DNA of 64,000 nt from Lentzea sp. NEAU-D7 (GTDB lineage: Bacteria; Actinomycetota; Actinomycetes; Mycobacteriales; Pseudonocardiaceae), in contig NZ_JAPJDL010000005.1 of NCBI RefSeq assembly GCF_026242055.1, forward strand, positions 255,089-319,088, written 5' to 3'. The notes beneath the pieces are model-generated. The model did not search any database, was not told the origin of the DNA, and worked only from the letters and a program-made list of their open reading frames with translations. Made by a program: the position numbers and the translations under genes. Shown one piece after another: positions 57,646 to 64,000 of this stretch (position 1 is its first letter; every line of letters begins with the position of its first letter).

Positions 57646-58578
57646 CTAGGCCTTTCGGAGTACGAACTCGTCGCTGCGGCCGCCCGTGAGCAGCACGTCG
57701 AGCCTGCCCGCTACCGCGTACACGCCGCACGGGGTGTTCGTGAGCGTGGTGGGGGCTTTGTCCGGCCACGCGGTCTCGCGGACGACCTCGGCCGTCCGCC
57801 AGCGGTCCCGCGTGCGGACCTCGACGACGCGGTTGGCGGTGTTGTCGACGAGCACCACCCGGTCGCGGCCCAGCGCGAGCAGGCCGTCGGGTGCGCCGAT
57901 CGGGGCGCTGATCGTGGTGACGTCGCGCGGGTCGCCGAGAGGGATGACGACGAGCTTGTGGGCGCCGGAGAGCGCGGCGACGAGCTTGTCGCCGACGTGC
58001 GCGATGCCGTTGAGGCCCCAGCCCCCGGCCGGTGGCTGCGCGAGATCGGGGTGCTGGACGAACGTCGACGCCTCGCCGTCCGGCGTCACGCGGTAGATCG
58101 TGCCCGCGATCGAGTCGGTGACGTACGCCGTGCCGTCGGGTCCCAGGGCGACGTCGTTGGCGAAGTGACCGGCGCCCGCGGCGAGGGTGACGCGGTGCAG
58201 GACCCGGCCGGTGCGCAGGTCGTAGACGCCGAGCCCGGCGAACGCCCTGGTGGTCTCCGGCCTGCTGCGGTCGGCCAGGCCGAGGTCGGCGTTGGTGACG
58301 AGGACGCGGCCGCGCCGGGCGTCCACCGCGAGGCCCATCGTCGTGATCAGCCACGGGTCGTCGACCAGGGTGCGGGCCTGGCCGGAGGGATCGACCCGCG
58401 ACACCGTGCCGTGCGTGACGGACCCGACGAGGAACCGGTGGCGCAGCGGGTCGTACGCCACGCCTTCCGGGTGCAGGGACGGGCCGTTGCCGGTGATCAC
58501 GGAGGCGCACGCGGGCGAGGCGTGCGCGACGGCCGGGGTGAGGAGGAGGACCAGCAGCGAGATCAGGATTCTCGTCAT
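57646..58578 (-). CDS. Secreted SMP-30/gluconolactonase-like beta-propeller protein
   Basis: 310 residues with a signal peptide (TRILISLLVLLLTPAVAHAS) and repeated propeller blades: SLHPEGVAYDPLRHRFLVGSVTHGTVSRVDPSG, ANDVALGPDGTAYVTDSIAGTIYRVTPDGE, GLNGIAHVGDKLVAAL and GLLALGRDRVVLVDNTANRVVEV. Such proteins may be lactonases or simply scaffolds; the metal ligands of SMP-30 are not obvious enough to claim catalysis. It ends 20 bases before the LysR start on the same strand. Confidence 0.82.
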   Translation of the reverse strand: MTRILISLLVLLLTPAVAHASPACASVITGNGPSLHPEGVAYDPLRHRFLVGSVTHGTVSRVDPSGQARTLVDDPWLITTMGLAVDARRGRVLVTNADLGLADRSRPETTRAFAGLGVYDLRTGRVLHRVTLAAGAGHFANDVALGPDGTAYVTDSIAGTIYRVTPDGEASTFVQHPDLAQPPAGGWGLNGIAHVGDKLVAALSGAHKLVVIPLGDPRDVTTISAPIGAPDGLLALGRDRVVLVDNTANRVVEVRTRDRWRTAEVVRETAWPDKAPTTLTNTPCGVYAVAGRLDVLLTGGRSDEFVLRKA

Positions 58579-58693
58579 CCTGCCGATCCTCGCCCCGCCA
58601 CCCCGGCGCGGCTACCGACTTCCGTCGCCCGTTGTCACCGGTTCGAGTAGTCCTCTCCCGCACAGCGGCTTCACGGGGCGAAGCCCACCTATC

Positions 58694-59980
58694 GTGCGCG
58701 ACGTGTCCATCGAGCAACCAGCCGCCTTCCTCCCGCGCACGATCACCGAGGTCCTCCGTCCGTCGACGGCGGACGAGGTCGTCGAGATCATCCGCTCGGG
58801 CCGGCGGCCACTGCACCCGATCAGCACGGGCTACAACTGGGGCCTGGGCTCGGGCCTGCCCGTCGGCGACGGCGCCACGGTCCTCGACCTGTCGGGCCTG
58901 GACCGCGTGCGCGCGCTCGACGTCGACCGCGGCTACGCCGTGGTGGAACCGGGGGTGAGCCAGGGCGCGCTCGCGGAGTTGTTGCGGGGCACGCCGAGGA
59001 TCTTCAACCTCACCACGTCCTCGTTGCGCACCAGCATCATCGGCAACGCGCTGGAGCGCGGCGCCGGCGTGCACCGCGCCCGCGCCGAGGACCTGGTCGG
59101 GCTGGAGGTCGTGCTCGCCGACGGCCGGCGCGAGCAGGTCGGCTGGTGGCCGGGGGTGTCGGCCGTCCCGCGCCCGCACGGCGCCGGGCCGACGCTCACC
59201 CACCTGTTCACGCAGTCGTCGTTCGCGGTCGTCACCGCCGCGGTGGTCCGCCTGCTGCCCAGGCCGGAGGAGGTGCGGATGGTGCCGTTCACCTTCGCGC
59301 CCGACGACCTCGCCGACGCGGTGGACGCGCTGCGGTCGTGGACGGACCAGCGGCTGATCCCGCAGACCACGAAGATCTACAACCCGGTCGCGGCGCAGCT
59401 GGACGGCTACCTCGCGCACGTCTGCCTCAGCGGTGCGGGCGAGGTCGTGGAGGCGCTCGGCTCGGTCCTCCTCGGTGCCGCGAGGAACTCACCGCTCGTC
59501 GCGGCACCGGCCTCCGCCGCGGACGAGGTGGTCCGCGCGACGTACGCGGGTGATCCCGATCCGGCCGACACGTGGTTCCTGCGCAGGACGATGGGATGTC
59601 CGGCCGAGCGGGTCGACGCCGAGCTCGGGTTGCTGATGTTCCTGCCGCTCGTCCCGTTCTCCGGGGAGGCGATCGCGCTCACCGAGAAGCTGATCCGCGA
59701 CTGCTGCGCGTCGACGCCCGTCATCACCGTGAACGTCCACGACGGCGAAGCGGTCGACCACGTCATCGGCATCGGCTTCCCGGCGGACGATCCCGCGGCC
59801 GTCGTCGCGGCGCGGGAGACGCTCGACCGGTTGCACCAAGCGTTTGCGGCACAGGGTTTTCTGCCCCACCGGCGCGACGTCGACCGGCCCGGGGCGGCGA
59901 CGGTGTTGCAGGCGAGGATCGGGCGGGCCCTGGACCCGGACGGCGTGTTCGCGCCGGGACGGTACTCGGCGGGCGGCTGA
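58694..59980 (+). CDS. FAD-binding oxidoreductase (VAO/PCMH family)
   Basis: 428 residues from GTG 58694 (GTG 58703 also possible). FAD-binding PCMH domain: RPSTADEVVEIIRSGRRPLHPISTGYNWGLGSGLPVGDGATVLDLSGLDRV, AVVEPGVSQGALAELL and SIIGNALERGAG. The C-terminal cap region ends FLPHRRDVDRPG then GRALDPDGVFAPGRY, typical of the vanillyl-alcohol-oxidase superfamily. No His/Cys bicovalent FAD motif is evident. Substrate unknown. It is divergent from the SMP-30-like gene by 115 bases, which suggests a shared promoter region. Confidence 0.87.
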   Translation: MRDVSIEQPAAFLPRTITEVLRPSTADEVVEIIRSGRRPLHPISTGYNWGLGSGLPVGDGATVLDLSGLDRVRALDVDRGYAVVEPGVSQGALAELLRGTPRIFNLTTSSLRTSIIGNALERGAGVHRARAEDLVGLEVVLADGRREQVGWWPGVSAVPRPHGAGPTLTHLFTQSSFAVVTAAVVRLLPRPEEVRMVPFTFAPDDLADAVDALRSWTDQRLIPQTTKIYNPVAAQLDGYLAHVCLSGAGEVVEALGSVLLGAARNSPLVAAPASAADEVVRATYAGDPDPADTWFLRRTMGCPAERVDAELGLLMFLPLVPFSGEAIALTEKLIRDCCASTPVITVNVHDGEAVDHVIGIGFPADDPAAVVAARETLDRLHQAFAAQGFLPHRRDVDRPGAATVLQARIGRALDPDGVFAPGRYSAGG

Positions 59981-59987
59981 CACGGGC

Positions 59988-60154
59988 CTAGGTCGTGTCC
60001 CGGAAGTTCGTCCGGTGGCAGGCGCGGGCGAGAGACCCGGAGACGGCGCCGCCGCGATGCCCTCATACCGGGCGTATTCGGGCGTCGCGGCGGTGTCGTC
60101 TCCGGGGCCCTCGGCCGCCACTGCCGCCCGAGGGACTTCCGGGACACGGCCTAG
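59988..60154. repeat. 167-bp palindromic element (MITE-like or long terminator hairpin)
   Basis: The ends are CTAGGTCGTGTCCCGGAAGT and ACTTCCGGGACACGGCCTAG, and the two halves are imperfect inverted copies meeting near GCCCTCATACCGGGCGTATT. It fills the gap between two convergent genes. Its right end CTAG supplies the stop codon (minus strand TAG, 60151-60153) of the neighbouring gene. No transposase frame is present. Confidence 0.6.
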
Positions 60155-61836
60155 CTGATGCCGATCGGACTGGCGGAGTGGTTGCCGGCCTGCAGGCCGC
60201 CGCGCTGACCGGTCGCGATGCCGCACAGCGCGGCTTCGCTCAAGCCGGCGGTGGTCGCCTGTGCCGAGGACAGCGTGGTGCCCGCGGCCTGGCCGTCGAT
60301 CGTGACCGGGCTCGGGTGCAGCGTGCCGCCGGCCTCGCGGCAGACGAGCACGATCACCTTGAAGGTCCTCGGGTTCGTGAACGAGAGGTTCTTCGTCTCA
60401 CCGCGGACGACGGTGAAGGTCAGCGGAAGTGAGCTGTCCTTCGCGTAGCCGGTGGGTGTGGTCGTCTCGTCGATCGTGTACGTGCCCGCGGCCAGGCCGG
60501 TGAACGGCGGCTGGCAGACGCCTGCGGCGTCCGTGGTGCAGGTGCCGACGACGGTGCCGCCGGTGTTCGCGCCCGTGTAGAGGGTGAAGACCGCGCCCGG
60601 CACCGCGGCGCCGGCGTCGTCGGTCTTCGCCACGTTCACGGTCGCCGGTCGCGCCGGGTCGGTGAACGTCAGCGCCTTGCTCTCGCCGGCCGCGACGCTG
60701 AACGAGAACGGCAGGGTCGGGTCCTTGTCGTAGCCGGCCGGAACCGTCGTCTCGTCGAGGGTGTAGGTGCCGACAGGCAGGTCGGCGAACTGCGGGGTGC
60801 ACGAGCCGCTCGCCTGGACGGTGCAGGTGCCGACGACGGTGCCGCCCGTTCCGGTGCCGGAGTACAGCGTGAAGACGGCACCGGCCTGGCTGCCGCCGTC
60901 GCTGCCGAGCTTGGTGACGGCGACGGAACCGCAGTTGCGGATGTTGACGTTGCCCGGCCCGACCAGGTCCTTCATCTGCGCGGTCGAGGACTGGCCTGAG
61001 CTGCGGCTGACCGCGTAGGCCTTGCCGAAGCCCTCGCACACGCCGGGGGCGAAGACGCCGGCGGCGGTCAGGTTGATGCCCGCCTCGCCGAACTCGTGCA
61101 GGCCGAGCGTCTCGGTTGCCGGTGCGACGGTGTCCTGCGGGGTGTTGCCGGTGTTCACGGCCGCTTCGGCGACGCCGGAGGACAGCGTGGTCGCGACGCT
61201 CCAGCACGGGGCGGAGTTGCTGCCCACCTCGCACGCACCGGACGAGATCCAGCGGGACAGCTTCAGCACCGGGGTGCCGCCGCCCTCGAAGTCGTAGACG
61301 ATCAGCATGTCGCCCGCGGTCCGCCGCACGAGGCCGGAGGCGCCGCAGGACGTCGTGCCCTTGTTGAACTCGAACGCCACGTGCGCGCTCGGCGAGGTGG
61401 TGTTCTGCGGGATGCGGACCCACGCGAGCGTCAGGAACACGTTGCTGCCCACGGTCTTGCTCGCGACGTAGACGCGCTTGAGGTCGTCCTTGTTGGACGC
61501 CTTGGCCGTGCCGACGGTCGGGCAGACGTTGTCCTGCTTGGTGCCGCCAGCGAACCCGGAGTCGGAGGTGGTCGCCTGCCTGTCCTCCAGGCCGGTGAAG
61601 GTCCAGCCCGAGGTGACCTTGGTGGCCGTCCTCGTGCCGGCGGTGCCCGTCCAGGTGGCGGGCGAGAAGCTGTTCCAGTCGAAGTTGATCGGTGCCTGCG
61701 GGGCGAGGTTGGCGTCGTCGTCCTCGAACCCGGCGGCGAGTCCGACCGGGCCGGCGGACGCGACGCCTGCCGGACCGAGCAGGCCGAGCACGAATGCGGA
61801 CACCGCGGCGCCCGCGATCATCAAACGTCTGCGCAT
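60151..61836 (-). CDS. Secreted surface protein with SpaA/prealbumin-like repeats
   Basis: 561 residues with a signal peptide (RRRLMIAGAAVSAFVLGLLG then PAGVASAG). A long N-terminal beta-rich domain (APINFDWNSFSPATWTG, RVYVASKTVGSNVFLTLAWVRIPQN, DMLIVYDFEGGGTPVLKLSRW) is followed by two tandem SpaA/Cna-B-like domains of about 85 residues, each with GAVFTLY-(S/T)-G-x-x-x-GGTVVGTCT, LPVGTYTLDETTVPAGY or LAAGTYTIDETTTPTGY, and SKALTFTDP or TKNLSFTNP. No LPXTG motif or C-terminal membrane anchor is present. Its stop codon lies in the palindromic element, so the C-terminus may have been altered by insertion. Confidence 0.85.
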   Translation of the reverse strand: MRRRLMIAGAAVSAFVLGLLGPAGVASAGPVGLAAGFEDDDANLAPQAPINFDWNSFSPATWTGTAGTRTATKVTSGWTFTGLEDRQATTSDSGFAGGTKQDNVCPTVGTAKASNKDDLKRVYVASKTVGSNVFLTLAWVRIPQNTTSPSAHVAFEFNKGTTSCGASGLVRRTAGDMLIVYDFEGGGTPVLKLSRWISSGACEVGSNSAPCWSVATTLSSGVAEAAVNTGNTPQDTVAPATETLGLHEFGEAGINLTAAGVFAPGVCEGFGKAYAVSRSSGQSSTAQMKDLVGPGNVNIRNCGSVAVTKLGSDGGSQAGAVFTLYSGTGTGGTVVGTCTVQASGSCTPQFADLPVGTYTLDETTVPAGYDKDPTLPFSFSVAAGESKALTFTDPARPATVNVAKTDDAGAAVPGAVFTLYTGANTGGTVVGTCTTDAAGVCQPPFTGLAAGTYTIDETTTPTGYAKDSSLPLTFTVVRGETKNLSFTNPRTFKVIVLVCREAGGTLHPSPVTIDGQAAGTTLSSAQATTAGLSEAALCGIATGQRGGLQAGNHSASPIGIS

Positions 61837-62048
61837 GGTGGTTCTCCGGTGCGCTGGGACGTCTGCCCGGCCCCCGCGCCGCGCGCCGACGTCCAGATGG
61901 ACGGAAGGACGGCCGGGCGGGAGAGTTGGTGCCGTGATCAACGGTCGAGCGGGGCCGGATCGCCAGGGTAGGCACGCCGGTGGGTGAACCGCGCTCCCAC
62001 TGACTCATTCAAGGCCGATGTGCTGGCCGAAGTGCTCGGGTCGGCCGG

Positions 62049-63236
62049 TCACGCTCCGTTGCCGAGGGGCAGGGAGTGCAGGCCGCGGATCACGAACTCC
62101 GCGCGCCGGTTCGGTTCCTCGGCCAGCACCGCGCCGGGCAGCTTGCGGTGCAACGACGACAGCGCCGCCTCCACCTCGATGCGCGCGAGCGGTGCGCCCA
62201 GGCAGTAGTGGATGCCCATGCCGAAGCCGAGGTGCTGGTTCTTCTCGCGGCCGATGTCGAGGACGTCCGGGTTCTCGAAGACCAGCGGGTCGCGGGCGGC
62301 GGCGCCGAGGAGGGCGGCGATCTTCTCGCCGGGCTCGACGACGTGACCGGCGATCTCCACGCGTTCGGTGGCGGTGCGTTCGAAGAGCTGCAGCGGCGAG
62401 TCGTAGCGGATGAGCTCCTCCACGGCCGTGGGCATCAACTCGGCGGAGAGGCGTTCCCACTGCGAACGGTGCTGCATCAGGGCGTAGACGCCGTTGCCGA
62501 TGACGTTGACCGTGGCCTCGTGGCCCGCCATCAGCAGGAGCACTGCGGTGGCGACGAGTTCGTCCTCGGTGAGTCTCGCGCCGTCGGTGTCGGTCACGGC
62601 GACGAGGTCGGACACCAGGTCGTCACCGGGGGAGACACGGCGCAACGCGACCAGCTCGCGCAGGTAGGCGACGAACTCGGCGGCGGCGCGTTCGGCCAGG
62701 GCCTGCTGGTCGGCCGCCAGGCCGTACTCGTACATCTTCACGATGGCGTTCGACCACGGCTGGAGCAGGTAGCGGTCCTCGCCGGGCACGCCGAGCAGCT
62801 CCGCGATCACCTCGACCGGCAGCGGCGCGGCGACGTGGGCCAGGAGGTCCGCCTGACCGTTGTCCTCGATCTTGGCGACGAGCTCGTCGACGAGCTTGTC
62901 GGCCAGGTCGGCGACCCACGGGCGCAGGCGCTCGACGTGGCCGCGGCCGAACGCGGCGGCGACCAGGCGGCGCAGGCGGGTGTGCGTGGGCGGCTCGTTC
63001 TCCAGCAGCGAGTTGCGGTGCAGCAGGTTGAAGGCCATGAACTGCTCGACCGGCTTCACGTCCGACCAGATCCGGCCGAGCGAGCGGTGCCGCAGGACCG
63101 CCGAGCAGGCGGCGTGCGAGACGGCGACAGCGACGCCCAGCTGCTCGTGGTGGTGCACCTCACCGGCTTCGCGCAGGGCTGCGAAGGCCGGGTACGGGTC
63201 GGCGATGAACGCGGGATCACGCTGGTCGAACGTCAC
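62049..63236 (-). CDS. Cytochrome P450
   Basis: 395 residues from GTG 63236, where P450 similarity begins (VTFDQRDPAFIADPYPAFAALR). I-helix LLLMAGHEATVN with the A-G-x-E-(A)T motif, K-helix E-E-L-I-R in AVEELIRYDSPLQLF, and heme loop HLGFGMGIHYCLGAPLARIE with the Cys ligand. It is a soluble class I bacterial P450 of the CYP107-like style that hydroxylates small molecules. No ferredoxin or biosynthetic cluster is adjacent, and it is 36 kb from the terpene operon, so a link to it is speculative. Confidence 0.95.
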   Translation of the reverse strand: MTFDQRDPAFIADPYPAFAALREAGEVHHHEQLGVAVAVSHAACSAVLRHRSLGRIWSDVKPVEQFMAFNLLHRNSLLENEPPTHTRLRRLVAAAFGRGHVERLRPWVADLADKLVDELVAKIEDNGQADLLAHVAAPLPVEVIAELLGVPGEDRYLLQPWSNAIVKMYEYGLAADQQALAERAAAEFVAYLRELVALRRVSPGDDLVSDLVAVTDTDGARLTEDELVATAVLLLMAGHEATVNVIGNGVYALMQHRSQWERLSAELMPTAVEELIRYDSPLQLFERTATERVEIAGHVVEPGEKIAALLGAAARDPLVFENPDVLDIGREKNQHLGFGMGIHYCLGAPLARIEVEAALSSLHRKLPGAVLAEEPNRRAEFVIRGLHSLPLGNGA

Positions 63237-63325
63237 AAGGCGGGACGGTAGGTCGCGATCCGCGTTTCGTCCACGCCGATTTGATTGATGACTCAAATTG
63301 TTGCCGAGGAACTATCGTTCTGGGT

Positions 63326-64000
63326 GTGCAGCAGCCTGCGATCGTCGCGCACCGCGGCGCTTCCACAGACCGTCCCGAGCACACCATCGGCGCCTACGAG
63401 CTCGCGCTCGAAGAGGGCGCGGACGGACTTGAGTGCGACATCCGGCTGTCGAAGGACGGCGAACTCGTGTGCGTGCACGACCGCACGCTCGCCCGCACGT
63501 CGAGCGGCCGCGGCACGGTCAGCGCGCTCACTCTCGACGAGCTGAAGAAGTTCGACTACGGCAGCTGGCACCGCCACGGCCAGCCGGCCGGGTTGCTGGT
63601 GCTCGACGAGCTGCTGGAGCTGGTCAAGAACACGGACGTGGAGCTCTTCGTCGAGACCAAGCACCCGGTCCGGTACCGCAACGAGGTCGAACGCAAGCTC
63701 GCCGAGGCGCTCAAGAGATACGGCCTCGACTCGCAGATCGTCATGATGTCGTTCTCGCCGACGGCGGTGAAGGCGTTCCGCGAGCACGCACCGGACATCC
63801 GCACGGTGCTGCTCCTCGACCGCCTGGGCCGGTACCGCGGCGGCGCGCTGCCGTCGTTCGCCGACTACACCGGGCCGGGCGTGCACGTGCTGCGCAACGA
63901 CCCCGGCTACGTCGATCGGGCCAGGCGCGCGGGTCACGAGACCTACGTGTGGACGGTGGACGGCGCCGAGGACGTCGCGCTGTGCCGTGACCTGGGTGTC
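63326..64000 (+). CDS. Glycerophosphodiester phosphodiesterase, 3' truncated
   Basis: 225 codons to the window edge, from GTG 63326. GDPD signature VAHRGASTDRPEHTIGAYELALEEGADGLECDIRLSKDGELVCVHD, with the catalytic His pair and the metal ligands Glu/Asp in E-C-D. FVETKHPVRY, LLLDRLGRY and YVWTVDG are the later barrel strands. There is no signal peptide, so it is a cytoplasmic (UgpQ-type) enzyme that splits glycerophosphodiesters into glycerol-3-phosphate and alcohol. It is divergent from the P450 gene. The C-terminus lies outside the window. Confidence 0.93.
   Translation, partial: MQQPAIVAHRGASTDRPEHTIGAYELALEEGADGLECDIRLSKDGELVCVHDRTLARTSSGRGTVSALTLDELKKFDYGSWHRHGQPAGLLVLDELLELVKNTDVELFVETKHPVRYRNEVERKLAEALKRYGLDSQIVMMSFSPTAVKAFREHAPDIRTVLLLDRLGRYRGGALPSFADYTGPGVHVLRNDPGYVDRARRAGHETYVWTVDGAEDVALCRDLGV

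Noticed and set aside
56708-59419. 903-codon minus-strand frame extending far upstream of the LysR gene
   Set aside because: Only the last 305 codons resemble LysR; the upstream part is antisense to the SMP-30-like and FAD genes.
60001-60432. Open frames within the palindromic element, read as a possible transposase fragment
   Set aside because: The translations are Arg/Pro-rich with no transposase motif, and the palindromic structure explains the sequence.
62049-63236. P450 as a tailoring enzyme of the encapsulated terpene pathway
   Set aside because: It lies 36 kb away with no shared regulation visible and has its own divergent neighbour; a link would be speculation.

Overview
The window is high-G+C actinobacterial chromosome with dense genes, many GTG starts and 4-base start/stop overlaps. 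Gene content (Scr1-type XRE/DUF397 genes, DevR/DevS, nSTAND1-WD40 regulators, a geosmin-synthase-like terpene cyclase with family 2B encapsulins) points to a filamentous actinomycete, most likely Pseudonocardiales (Lentzea, Lechevalieria or Saccharothrix type). That placement is inference from style and gene families, not from a marker gene. No rRNA, tRNA, CRISPR array or intact insertion sequence was seen.

Layout. 1-3.7 kb: tail of a ricin-type lectin protein, an ornithine-cyclodeaminase-family enzyme, a DUF397/XRE pair with a small zinc-binding protein, and an extradiol-dioxygenase-like protein. 3.8-13.1 kb: a secreted phosphodiester glycosidase/metallophosphatase fusion, a DEAD-box RNA helicase with a strong terminator, a methyltransferase and a large secreted subtilase. 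13.2-16.9 kb: AraC/VOC operon, a ROK repressor, and a Gfo/Idh/MocA plus UPF0303 operon.

16.9-25.9 kb is the most interesting region. An A+T-rich, inverted-repeat-rich leader precedes a run of six genes on one strand: family 2B encapsulin shell 1, a two-domain geosmin-synthase-like terpene cyclase, encapsulin shell 2, a polyprenyl diphosphate synthase, IspH and a short Dxs. Together they read as a protein nanocompartment with its own isoprenoid supply line. The cyclase keeps an intact first domain. Its second domain has lost the metal-binding motifs. Its interdomain linker carries a motif resembling one in the disordered N-terminus of 2-methylisoborneol synthases, the known cargo of such shells.

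25.9-36.8 kb: an acyltransferase; divergent citrate-synthase-family genes, one with a DNA-binding N-terminus, sharing repeated GTTGAC boxes; GlxA-type and MarR regulators with YceI; then a hypoxia/redox block (universal stress protein, DevR, DevS, Acg-like nitroreductase) and an alpha/beta hydrolase. 36.9-43.2 kb: a CGNR regulator divergent from a DUF1348 gene across a palindrome, a MOSC protein, a frameshifted small secreted protein, fused isobutyryl-CoA mutase IcmF, a DUF1801 protein and a secreted Cys-rich protein.

43.3-51.9 kb: an HTH-nSTAND1-WD40 signalling protein, a LuxR regulator divergent from a quinone-oxidoreductase-like gene, a degenerate polyprenyl-synthetase homologue, an aldo/keto reductase and a MerR-TOBE protein. 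51.9-57.6 kb: a LysR regulator and a tightly coupled five-gene operon (CoA-transferase, enoyl-CoA hydratase, acetoacetate decarboxylase family, lambda-crystallin-type hydroxyacid dehydrogenase, acyl-CoA dehydrogenase) behind a near-perfect 37-bp palindrome. It suggests a thiolase-free acid-to-ketone pathway. 57.6-64 kb: an SMP-30-like secreted protein, a FAD oxidoreductase, a 167-bp palindromic element, a secreted SpaA-type adhesin-like protein, a cytochrome P450 and the start of a glycerophosphodiester phosphodiesterase.
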